Assembly: GCA_043228905.1 (NCBI GenBank)
Contig: JBHGNT010000003.1
Location: 21,452,001-21,516,000 of the forward strand
DNA length: 64,000 nt
Direction: 5' to 3'
From: Azolla caroliniana
Lineage: Eukaryota; Polypodiophyta
The notes below the pieces were generated by a model, which had not been told where the DNA came from, made no database searches, and worked only from the letters and a program-made list of their open reading frames with translations. The position numbers and the translations under genes are program-made. Below, one piece after another: positions 54,482 through 63,176 of this stretch; position 1 is the stretch's first letter, and every line of letters begins with the position of its first letter.

Positions 54482-55034
54482 CCGTAGCGTTGTTAACAAG
54501 GGAAGCCGAGTACATAGCCACAACAGAAGCCAACAAGGAAATAATATGGATGAAGGAGTTCATTAGAGAGTTGGGGATTCGGCAAGAGGAATTGCGACTC
54601 TACTACAATAACCAGAGTGCCATGCACCTTGTGAAGAATGCCGCCGACCACTCGAGGACAAAGCACATCCAATGGAGATACCATTGGCTCAGGGAGAGGG
54701 TAGAAGAAAAGGAGTTTTCTCTAGTGATGGTGCACACAACAGAGAACGGGTCGAACATGCTAACGAAGCAGTTCATCGGACAGTACTGTTGGGGATTCGG
54801 CATGAGGAATTTTGATTCTATTGTGATAACCACAGTGTCATGCACCTTGTGAAGAATGTCGCCTACCACTCAAGGACAAAGCACATCCAATGGAGATACC
54901 ATTGGCTCAAGGAGAAGGTAGAAGAAAAGGAGTTTGCTCTAATGATGGTGCACACAACGGAGAACGGGTTGGACATGCTATCGAAGGTGTTGTCAGTTGA
55001 AAAGATACAGCGAGCCAATAGAGAGTCGGATTGA
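54482..55034 (+). pseudogene. C5 RNase H, second part, internally duplicated
   Basis: Continues from 49792: TREAEYIATTEANKEIIW, then YYNNQSAMHLVKN, HSRTKHIQWRYHWLRE and NMLTK. The segment beginning GGGGATTCGGCA at 54573 recurs at 54791, a 218-bp tandem duplication that shifts the frame and repeats the NQSAMHLVKN-to-ML-K part as NHSVMHLVKN onward. Confidence 0.88.
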
Positions 55035-55139
55035 TGAAGCACCCCATGCCGGAGTGAAGGAGGAGTTTGTTTGGAAACAGGTCCCTCAAGATAGGAAGAT
55101 TACGTGCCGAATCGGATTGAGAGTCGTCAAGAATTTCAA

Positions 55140-55340
55140 TCGAGGCCGAAAATCGAATGAACGAAAAATCGACAAATCGAATAATCGATTTAATAGCTTA
55201 TTTAGAAGGCTATATTTGTAAATAGCCTAAATGTGCCCATTGGGACTATATTTATAAATAGACCTGAAAGTTTTATTAGTATAAATACAACTAGGCTCTG
55301 TGCACTGTCATTGTCGATTCTTTGCACCCGAACATACGTA
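55140..55340 (+). repeat. LTR-like remnant at the C5 3' end
   Basis: GGCTATATTTGTAAATAGCC and TTAGTATAAATACAACTAGG resemble the LTR blocks near 14180 and 47450. It ends close to the first tRNA-like copy. Confidence 0.55.
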
Positions 55341-55371
55341 CCAATCCCAACAATCGAGATGAAAACACATC

Positions 55372-55443
55372 ACCTTTATAACTCAGTGGTAGAGCGTCAA
55401 TCTTGTAAATTGAAGGTCTTGAGTTCAATCCTTCTACTAATGC
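55372..55443 (+). pseudogene. tRNA-Thr(UGU) pseudogene, copy 1
   Basis: The D and anticodon arms are recognisable with anticodon TGT, but the T stem and 3' acceptor strand (CTTCTACTAATGC) no longer pair with the 5' side. Confidence 0.8.
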
Positions 55444-55498
55444 TGCTTTTTAAAACACACAAAATGTCAACAAATACAAGGACACACTTGTTGACATA

Positions 55499-55570
55499 TG
55501 CCCCCACTAAGGATTGAACTCAAGACCTTCAGTTTACAAGACTGACACTCTACCACTGAGCTATAGAGGC
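55499..55570 (-). tRNA. tRNA-Thr(UGU), copy 2
   Basis: 72 bases that fold as a cloverleaf with acceptor GCCTCTA/TGGGGGC, anticodon loop CTTGTAA (anticodon TGT) and T loop TTCAATC. The D stem and T stem each contain G-U pairs. It lacks a close T-run terminator downstream, so expression is less certain. Confidence 0.72.
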
Positions 55571-55963
55571 GATGCGCTTTCATAAATGTCTTTATCTATC
55601 GGTGAATTTATTTAAGATCCCACTTGTTGTTCATATTTTTCGTAGATGTATTTATCTATCTGTGAATTTATTTAAGATCCCACTTGTTGTTGATATTTTC
55701 TGACATCCAAAATCTATAATCTATTATTGTTTGCACACTTACATTTTTTATGACATATGCCCCCATGAAGGATTGAACTTAACATCCAACCAAAGATCTT
55801 ACTTGTTGCTTATCAGTCAATGCATCAAGCGATAGAACACACTTTTGAACATATGTCCCCACAAATTGTAGAACATAACTTTCAACTAAAGATATTAGTC
55901 TCTTGTTTCTTTTTAAGACACTCAAATCTTGTCAAGAGATACACAAACACACTTGTTGACATA

Positions 55964-56035
55964 TGCCCCCACTGAGGATTGAACTCAAGACCTTCAGTTT
56001 ACAAGACTGACGCTCTACGATTGAGCTATAGAGGC
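55964..56035 (-). tRNA. tRNA-Thr(UGU), copy 3 (D-loop G changed)
   Basis: All stems pair and the anticodon is TGT, but the D loop reads AATCGTA instead of AATGGTA, losing one of the two invariant guanines that bind the T loop. It may be folded poorly, and no close T-run terminator is visible. Confidence 0.65.
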
Positions 56036-56280
56036 GATGTGTTTTCATAGATGTCTTTATTTATCCGTGAATCTATTTAAGATCCCACTTGTTGTTGAGA
56101 TTTTCTTACATCCAAACTCTATAATATATCATTGACCTTTGCAAGGTTGCTTACGTTCTTAATGACATATGCCCCCATGAAGGATTGAACTTATCATTCA
56201 ACCAAAGATCTTACTTGTTGCTTATCAAGTAAAAGCGTAAAGGCATACAAGAACACATTTTTCCACATATGCCCCCACTA

Positions 56281-56354
56281 AGTAGCAATGGGCACGGTTT
56301 TGGCTCAAACCGAATTGAACCGTTAAGCCATGGTTTAACGCTCCCATTGCTACT
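56281..56354. repeat. Hairpin/MITE remnant at the switch point of the tRNA array
   Basis: AGTAGCAATGGG (56281-56292) and its complement (56343-56354) flank 50 bases with CGGTTTTGGCTCAAACCG-like content, which resembles the ends of the hAT-type MITEs at 21241 and 32685. No target duplication was found. tRNA copies left of it are minus and right of it plus. Confidence 0.7.
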
Positions 56355-56644
56355 TGAGTGTCTTAAAAAGAAACAGGTAAGATCTTTAGTTGAATGTTAA
56401 GTTCTACACATTGTGGGGGCATATGTTCAAAGGTGTGTTCTATCCCTTGACGCATTGACTGATAAGCAACAAGTAAGATCTTTGGTTGAATGTTAACTTC
56501 AATCCTTCATGGGGGCATATATCATCAAGAACGTAAGTGTGCAAACAATAATATATTATAGAGTTTGGATGTCAGAAAATATCAACAATAAGTGGGATCT
56601 TAAATAAATTCACAAATAGATAAAGTCATCTACACAAACGCATT

Positions 56645-56688
56645 GCCTCTATAACTCAATGGTTTGAGTTCAATCCTCAGTGGGAGCA
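56645..56688 (+). pseudogene. tRNA-Thr pseudogene, copy 4 (anticodon arm deleted)
   Basis: The first 18 bases and last ~26 bases of the tRNA are joined, losing 28 bases that include the whole anticodon arm. GGT occurs at both deletion edges in intact copies. Confidence 0.88.
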
Positions 56689-57022
56689 TATGTCAAACAA
56701 GTTTGTCCTTGTATATGTTGACATTTTGAGTGTTTTAAAATGCAACATTAGTTGAAGGTTAAGTTCTACCCTTAGTCATTGGGGGAATATGTCAAAAATC
56801 ACGTGTTCTTGTATCCCTTGACGCTTTGACTTGATAAGCAACAAGTAGATCTTTGGTTGAATGTTGTGTTCAATCCTTCATGGGGGCATATGTCATCAAG
56901 AACGTACTAAGAAGCCTTGCAAACAATGATATATTATAGAGTTTGAATGTCAAAAAATCTTAACAACAAGTGGGATCGGAAATTAATTCATGGATCAATA
57001 AAGACATGTATTAAAACACATT

Positions 57023-57094
57023 GCCTCTATAGCTTAGTGGTAGAGCGTCAGTCTTGTAAACTGAAGGTCTTGAGTTCAATCCTCAGTGGGGGCA
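57023..57094 (+). tRNA. tRNA-Thr(UGU), copy 5, best candidate for function
   Basis: A 72-base cloverleaf: acceptor 7 pairs, D stem GCTT/GAGC, anticodon stem TCAGT/ACTGA with loop CTTGTAA (anticodon TGT), T stem TTGAG/CTCAG with loop TTCAATC. Box A (TAGCTTAGTGG) and box B (AGTTCAATCC) are present. A TTTT terminator for RNA polymerase III lies at 57111-57114. There is no intron and CCA is not encoded, as expected for a nuclear gene. It would read ACA codons. Confidence 0.9.
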
Positions 57095-57110
57095 TATGTC
57101 AACAAGTGTG

Positions 57111-57114
57111 TTTT
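57111..57114 (+). terminator. Pol III terminator of tRNA copy 5
   Basis: TTTT 17 bases after the tRNA end, a typical position. Confidence 0.65.
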
Positions 57115-57361
57115 GTATCTGTAGATATTTGAGTCTTAAAAAGAAATAGGTAAGATAGGTTTAGTGGGGGCATATGTTCTATCCCTTGACGCATTGATGA
57201 TAAGCAACAAGTAAGATCTTTGGTTAAATGTTAAGTTCAATCCTTCATGGGGGCCTATGTCATCAGGTAATTGTGCAAACAATAATATGTTATAGATATC
57301 AACAACAAGTGGCATCTTAAATAAATTCACGGATAGATAAAGACATCTATAAAAATGCATC

Positions 57362-57435
57362 GCCTCTATAGCTCAATGGTAGAGCGTCAGTCAAGTGTAA
57401 ATTGAAGGTCTTGAGTTCAATCCTCAGTGGGGGCA
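57362..57435 (+). pseudogene. tRNA-Thr pseudogene, copy 6 (2-base insertion in the anticodon loop)
   Basis: Identical in plan to copy 5, but the anticodon region reads CAGTCAAGTGTAAATTG, two bases too long, enlarging the loop to nine bases. TGT is still present but displaced. Confidence 0.8.
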
Positions 57436-57772
57436 TATGACAAGGACAAATGTGTCCTTGTATCTGTTGAAATTTTGAGTGTTTTAAAACACAACATTAG
57501 TTGAAGGTTAAGTTCTACCCTTAGTCACTGGGGGAATATGTCAAAAATCACGTGTTTTTGTATCCCTTGACACTTTGACTTGATAAGCAACAAGTAAGAT
57601 CTTTGGTTGCATGTTGCGTTCAATCCTTCATGGGGGCATATGTCATCAAGAACGTACTAAGAAGCCTTGCAAACAATGATATATTATAGAGTTTGAATGT
57701 CAAAAAATCTCAACAACAAGTGGGATCTTAAATAAATTCATGAATAATTAAAGACATCTATGAAAACGCATT

Positions 57773-57852
57773 GCCTCTATAGCTTAGTGGTAGAGCGTTA
57801 GAGCATGAGTCTTGTAAACTAAAGGTCTTTAGTTCAATCCTCAGTGGGGCCA
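57773..57852 (+). pseudogene. tRNA-Thr pseudogene, copy 7 (8-base insertion)
   Basis: An extra TAGAGCAT-like octamer between the D arm and the anticodon stem, plus a mismatch in the acceptor stem (3' strand ends GGCC instead of GGGC). Confidence 0.82.
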
Positions 57853-58058
57853 TATGTCAACAAGTGTGTTCTTGCATCTGTTGACACTTTGAGTTTTTTA
57901 GAAAGCAACATGTAGGATCTTCAGTAGAAGGTTAGGGGGCATATGTTCAAAAGTGTGTTCTTGTATCCCTTGACGCTTTGCCTTGATAAGCAACAAGTAA
58001 GAGATTTGGTTGAATGTTGCGTTTAATCCTTAATGGGGGCATACGTCATCAAGAACGT

Positions 58059-58730
58059 TGTTGCAGATATCCGTTGTCGAGGTATTCCTCGCGGATGCGT
58101 GGAATGGGGCGGGACCTCGGGGGTCTTGTACCGAAGAGCAAGAGAGAAAGGAGAAGGGAGGGGACCCACTACGTGTGAGCGTAGATTCACAGGGACACGG
58201 TCCTTCGATACAAAGACGCGAGTGGGACACAGACACCGAGGGACACGAATGTATGTAAATATATATATATTAACAAACAACAACAAGAAGCACGAGGTCG
58301 GTTACAACCGAACAGGCCGGCGAACAGATGTCGATGCCTGTTCGTAAACGCACAGAAAGGAAAGAGTAGGTTGGGGGTGCTGCCGGAAGCACTCGGGCAT
58401 TCCTCAGAGCAGCGCGAGCCTCCCGAAACCTGCACAGCAAGAAGCTACGGAGTTTGCGAGCCAGAGAGAGAGAGAAGCCTTCGCCCACAAACCGACAACA
58501 CTTCGTCCTCGACTCTCCGCGATGGTCCCCTCCCCCCTTCTCGTCTCCCTCCTTTTATAGGCAAGGAAGGAGCCGTTTCCCATTAACTTCCTACCCACTG
58601 AATCTACCTACCTAGGATCTTCTATATACCTAATTCTCTCTTATGTACAACATAAGGCGTACGTGCATGAAGAGCCGGTTCCTACGCTCCGGTGCACCGA
58701 TTCCGCTTGTGGACAGTTTTCTTCACAACA
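58059..58730 (-). repeat. Element B 3' LTR (672 bp)
   Basis: On the minus strand it starts TGTTGTGAAGAAAACTG and ends GATATCTGCAACA, with TGTTG/CAACA terminal repeats. A TATAAAAGG box is near 58552-58560. The motif ACAAGACCCCCGAGGTCCC near the end resembles the TR-GAG LTR. Confidence 0.9.
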
Positions 58731-58743
58731 TCCGCCCCCACCT
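58731..58743 (-). other. Element B polypurine tract
   Basis: AGGTGGGGGCGGA directly before the LTR on the minus strand, identical to the TR-GAG tract. Confidence 0.8.
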
Positions 58744-60112
58744 AACCGCGCATCCACCGGCATGCGCCAAATTGAGTTGGGACGGAGAAAACCAGTCCAG
58801 CCTTCATTCCCCCGCCCGTCGGTTCTTCCTTGGTTTCGGATCGTTCGTCGTCGCGGTTCAGGTTTACCGGATCCGGCTCGTCGTCGTGACGCTTCTTGAA
58901 CGCTTTGATCCGCTTCCCAGCTACCGGTATCGTCATTCTCATGCCGTCGAGTTCCGCCAGATGGTACGTCCCGTTGTCGTTGCCGCTTTGTACCACGTAA
59001 GGCCCGAACCACCTTCTTGCGAACTTTCGTGTCGCTCGGTGCTGATTGTTGAGGCTGCTGTCGTAGACTAGCACCCAGTCGCCTTCCTCGATCTTCTTCG
59101 GTCGAAGCCGGTACGTTCAGTCGAACCGGGCTTTGTTCCTCGTCCTTGCCACCCGAAGCTTTCCCGCAGCCTGCTCCACATCCTCTGGCCTTCGCTCGAG
59201 CTGTCATATGCGCGCCGTCAACAGTTCCTCCCGGCTCATCTCGTTTTTCCAGTCCACGGTTGCCCATGAGGAGATCGTACTTTCCATCGGCATGATCGGC
59301 TTCTGCCCAAACATGAGCTCTGCCGGCATGAATCCGGTTACCGAACTGTGCGTAGTTCGGTTAGCCCACAACACGTAAGGCAGCAGCCGCGGCCAGTTCC
59401 CGACTTGTCCTCCGCATGCCCAAACTAACGCCTTGACGATCGGTCCGTGCCCGCGCTCCACCTTCCCATTCGCCTCCGGATTGTACGCAGTGGTAAGCGA
59501 GAGCTTGATTCCTAGCCGGTCGAACAACTCCTCGGCCTCTTTGGCGTCCAACTCCCCGCGATCAGCCACGATCTTCCCGACGCACCCGTACCGGCATATC
59601 ACGTCCTCGATCAGGAACCGACATACGGCCGCGGTTGTTTTGTTCTGAAGGGCTCGGCCTTCCACCTGGTTCGTCAGATCTTCCCGAGCCAGGACTAGAT
59701 ACCGCATCTGTCCTACTCCCATCGGCATCGTCACCAGATCTACCATCCATTTGAAGTGGATGGTCGGAGGGTACGTAGGGTGAAGCTCGTCCTGATGTCG
59801 GACTACGGAGTGCATCTGGCAGCTCTCGCAAGTTGTCACGAATCGATGCACGTCCCGGTACAGTCCCGGTCACCAGTACTTCCCCTTTATCTTCTCGAAC
59901 GTGGCCCACGTTCCACGGTGTCCAGCCCAAGGGCTGTCGTGGTAGGCCGTCAGCAGCTCCTCCTGTTCTTCCTTCATCGCCACCACCCGGAGCGGGACGC
60001 CGTTCCTCTTCTTCGGGTGCTTCCATAAGTATCCGTCCCGGAGAAAGAATCGGTATGCTTTCTTCTGGATCCGGTTGGACTCGTCCCTCGTCCATGACGC
60101 ATCCGGCGTCAT
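58742..60112 (-). pseudogene. Element B integrase
   Basis: One frame with a few stops. The zinc-binding part has HDSPWAGH and CESCQMH. The catalytic core has WMVDLVTMP (Asp), IVADRGELD (Asp) and PEANGKVERGH (Glu). The C-terminal segment (59074-58742) has RRWFGPYVVQSGNDNGTYHLAELDG, like the GPY/F-type module of gypsy integrases. Stops lie near 60131, 59868 and 59202, so it is probably inactive in this copy. Confidence 0.9.
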
Positions 60113-60133
60113 GGTCTTTAAGAACCCTCCGAT

Positions 60134-61645
60134 CTATAGCCACTCGCCGTCGTACTTGCTCTCGTCGAAGCCGTTAAGCGCCGGAGTGCTCGTCCCATTG
60201 GTCGTCACGTACGCTACCTCGAAGAAGTCCACGCCGAATTCTTCGTCCTCCGAAACCATGCCGCCCTCGTCATCAAACCTCGCCCTCGAAAGCATGTCGG
60301 CCATGGCGTTGTCCTTTCCGGAAATGTGTTGTATTTCCGGGTCCAGGGACTTGATGTACGCTATCCACCTGAGCATCGCCAGGTCCGGTGTCGCGCATCC
60401 GGAAACCATGCCGAGAATTGGCAGGCAATCCGTCTCGATAACCACTTCTGTCCCGATCAGGTAGTCTTTGTCGGCCTTTACTGCCGAAACGATACCCCAG
60501 AGTTCGCGCTTAACCTGGGCGTACCCTCGTTGTCGCTCACTGAGGACCTTCGCGCTGAATCGGATCGGGAACCGAATGCCGTCCTTGTCTTCTTGGTTGA
60601 CGACCCATCCGATCCCGGTCGGGCTCGTATCCACCGTTATGTATACCGGGGTACCTTTCTCGTAGACAGCCTTCCGGAGCGCCGGTGCTACCGCAAGAGC
60701 TTCCTTCAGCTTCCGGACCGACTCTGTGTGCTCGTCTCGCCACTCGAATTTTTGCCCCTTCTTCAGCAACCCGTATAGCGGCTCCGCAACGTGGGCGTAA
60801 TGCGGGATTCATATGTGGTAGAACGCGCACGCCCCTAGGAACCTCCGAACTTCCGTAACCGAGCTACAGTCGGTCTTCATCGTGGAGATGGCTTCTACCT
60901 TTGCCGGAGACGGCTTCCGGCCATATGGTCCACATAGGTGTCCGACCACCAGGATTTCTGACTGCCCGAAGGCCGATTTCTCCCCGGAGAAGGTGAGCCT
61001 CGCATCCTCTAGCCTTTGTAGCACCTTCTCGCAGTCGTCGATGTGTGCTGCCACGAATCGCCGGCATCCGTCCGGCCCGAGTGTCTCGTCCTTCTCTTCC
61101 ACCGGGCACCCCTTGATCGGGATGTCGTCTAGAAACGGCATGGTGATGTCCGGGATGCAATCCCTCAGTACCTTGTTCATTGCATTCACCATGTGGGCCA
61201 CCGAGTTAGTCCCTCCTTGTGGCAGGGTACACATTCGCACTAGGCCGAGGGGAGTTCGCATCGTCGTAATGTCTCTGATCTCCACGGCTAGCTGGAACTG
61301 GTCGTACCCCGAGTACAGATCACCGACCGAGTAAATCGACCTTCCGGCGAAGGCCTCCGCGAACTCGTCTATGGTCGGTCCGATTCCTGCGTTCCGAATG
61401 GTCACTCTGTTGACCGGCTGCAGGTCTTGAATGAAGCGCAATGTTCCATTTTTCTTTGGTACGGTAAACCATCGGTTCGAGTATGGGGCACTCGACGGTT
61501 TGAGAATGCCCATATCAACTTTCTGCCTCAATAGCTCCATCAACTTCGGGATGTGAGCTCTCAGCACCGGAATCGGCTTGAGATTCCAGGCACATGCGGT
61601 ACCGTGAATATCACCATCGGCTCCACGATTGTCGGGTCTACGCAC
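60134..61645 (-). pseudogene. Element B reverse transcriptase and RNase H
   Basis: Reverse transcriptase (61645-60809): FTVPKKNGTLRFIQDLQPVN, VGDLYSGYDQFQL with the first Asp, and the catalytic box FLDDI at about 61122-61141. RNase H (60769-60134): VYITVDTSPTGIGWVV, ELWGIVSAV, VIETDCLPIL and HISGKDNAMADMLSR. One stop near 60806 separates them. A frameshift near 61600 separates the upstream sequence. Confidence 0.93.
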
Positions 61646-62945
61646 CCGATCTCTTCCGGCGAGAATGCGAAGGCTTTCCCGTGCCTTCTGAGCATTCTCC
61701 GAAACCGGTCTTCCTCCGCCGGCAGTAGGAACCCGCCCCCACCGATTTTGAGCTCCCGGAGCGTCCCGTCGGTGAAGGTGTGTCCTATGCAGACCGGATC
61801 TCGCAAACTAGGGTCCGACGCAACCCCTCTGATTCGGGACTTGCTGCCCTCCGGTAAGGGTGCCGCGACTGGCCTTACCTTCCGGTCCACAGTCTTGTAC
61901 TTCGTGCTAACTCGGGCCGTCCGATCCGACCCGAGCCCCTGACTGAAGTTCGTGATGACTTCGTACATCTCTTCGGAACATACTAGTATCGTCCGGTCTT
62001 CGTTAAGGTCTTCTCCAGCTACCTTCCTCAGCATCCCCAAGGTGTCGTCGAAGGAGACCGCCTCCACGGCTCCGCTGATTTCCTCGTCCGGGCCGAGAAC
62101 TCCGCACGCTCGAAGTCGCTCTTCCACCCTTGCCTTCTCTCGGCCAACGATGCCAACTATCATACACCCTCCGTCGTTGGAGAAGCAAAATTTTCTACCT
62201 ATCGTACAAGGATTCTTCGGTTTCGGTTCTATCGTACAGCTGTGGGGTCTTTCTCGAGTGTCCGGACAGTCTCGGCCCCACGCCTTGGCAGCCCTCTCTA
62301 AAAATCCTCCCGGTTCTCGCCACCGAGGGACTCGCGGTTTCGCTCGTGGTTCGGCCGCACCGTGAGAAATTGGACTGAATGGCGCCCGTCCTGGCTTTTG
62401 ACCCTCGCATAGGCCAAACCGTTGTCTAGTACTTTGGTCTCCATTCTCGCCGCCGTGATGTATGGTTCCCCTAATATGACCGGATGCGAGGACGTCTCCT
62501 GCACGAAGAAGTGTTGGTCAATCTCGACGTCGTCGATCTTGACTCACACATTTGGGCAGGCCCCGTGCAGTTCCTTGGTGGCGCGCGTCGCCGCCCGTAT
62601 CTTCCACCCGTGCTTGGTGTTGATCGGCCATTTTCCCTTCTTATAGAAGTCCATGGACATCAGGTTTATTTCCGAACCGTGGTCCACCAGTGCCATCACC
62701 GGTTCCTGAACATCTTTGATCTTTACCGGGGTCTCCGTGGTCGCTCGGGCCCAGTGTGGCCTCGAATAGTGGCTCTCCGCCCACTCGTCTTCCAGCGACA
62801 AATCGTCGATGTGTGTCGTCCGCACCTCCACCGGTCTTTCCGGTTCTGTCTCCGTCGACAGCCTCTTCCGTTTCACTAAGTCTACAATGGAGTCGTGGAA
62901 CTCTTTCTTGGCGATCCCTAGCACCTCCCGCAACGACAACTCCAC
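61646..62945 (-). pseudogene. Element B protease and linker
   Basis: The protease site is ALVDHGSEINLM (in 62945-62544), with His in place of the usual Ser/Thr of D-S/T-G, followed after a stop by HPVILGEPYITAARM. The linker toward reverse transcriptase (62163-61561) is hydrophilic and in another frame. The DHG form may be a feature of this lineage rather than damage. Confidence 0.8.
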
Positions 62946-63176
62946 TTTGTTGTCGAGGATCCGTTCTTCTAGGACCTTTCGTAGGTCTGTGGTTCTTTCT
63001 ATTTCCGTCCCCTAGTCGATATCCGCCCTTCCTGGGGTTATCTTGCGAGCTGGACCCACCGGCATCGTTCCGTCGTTGCCCGAATCGGGTCTCGTACCGT
63101 TGCGAGGGCCCGGCCGCTCCGGCTTTCCCCACTCGTTTGTCTTCTACCAGAGCCTCGTAGTTCCGGCAGGCGACTT

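Larger units (their letters stand above)
47420..55340 (+). mobile_element. Copia remnant C5 with two insertions
   Basis: A copia-type LTR-like block (47420-47760) is followed directly by the late part of reverse transcriptase, then RNase H, then LTR-like sequence at 55200-55330, so gag to mid-reverse transcriptase is deleted. The reverse transcriptase/RNase H reading is interrupted by a ~1.5-kb insertion (48082-49582) and by the 4.7-kb TR-GAG element (49793-54481). Removing both restores a continuous copia order. Confidence 0.78.
55372..58058. repeat. tRNA-Thr(UGU) gene/pseudogene array with orientation switch
   Basis: Seven tRNA-Thr-related copies lie in 2.7 kb: plus (55372), minus (55499, 55964), then after a hairpin at 56281-56354, plus (56645, 57023, 57362, 57773). 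Spacers are shared, with reverse-complement versions left of the hairpin. They contain extra tRNA 3'-end-like pieces (TTCAATCCTTCATGGGGGCA) and blocks such as GATAAGCAACAAGTAAGATC. The array ends abruptly at the LTR of element B. Confidence 0.9.

Noticed and set aside
55372-58058. CRISPR-like array suggested by regularly spaced repeats
   Set aside because: The repeat unit is a tRNA gene with shared spacers in a plant genome, so it is not a CRISPR array.
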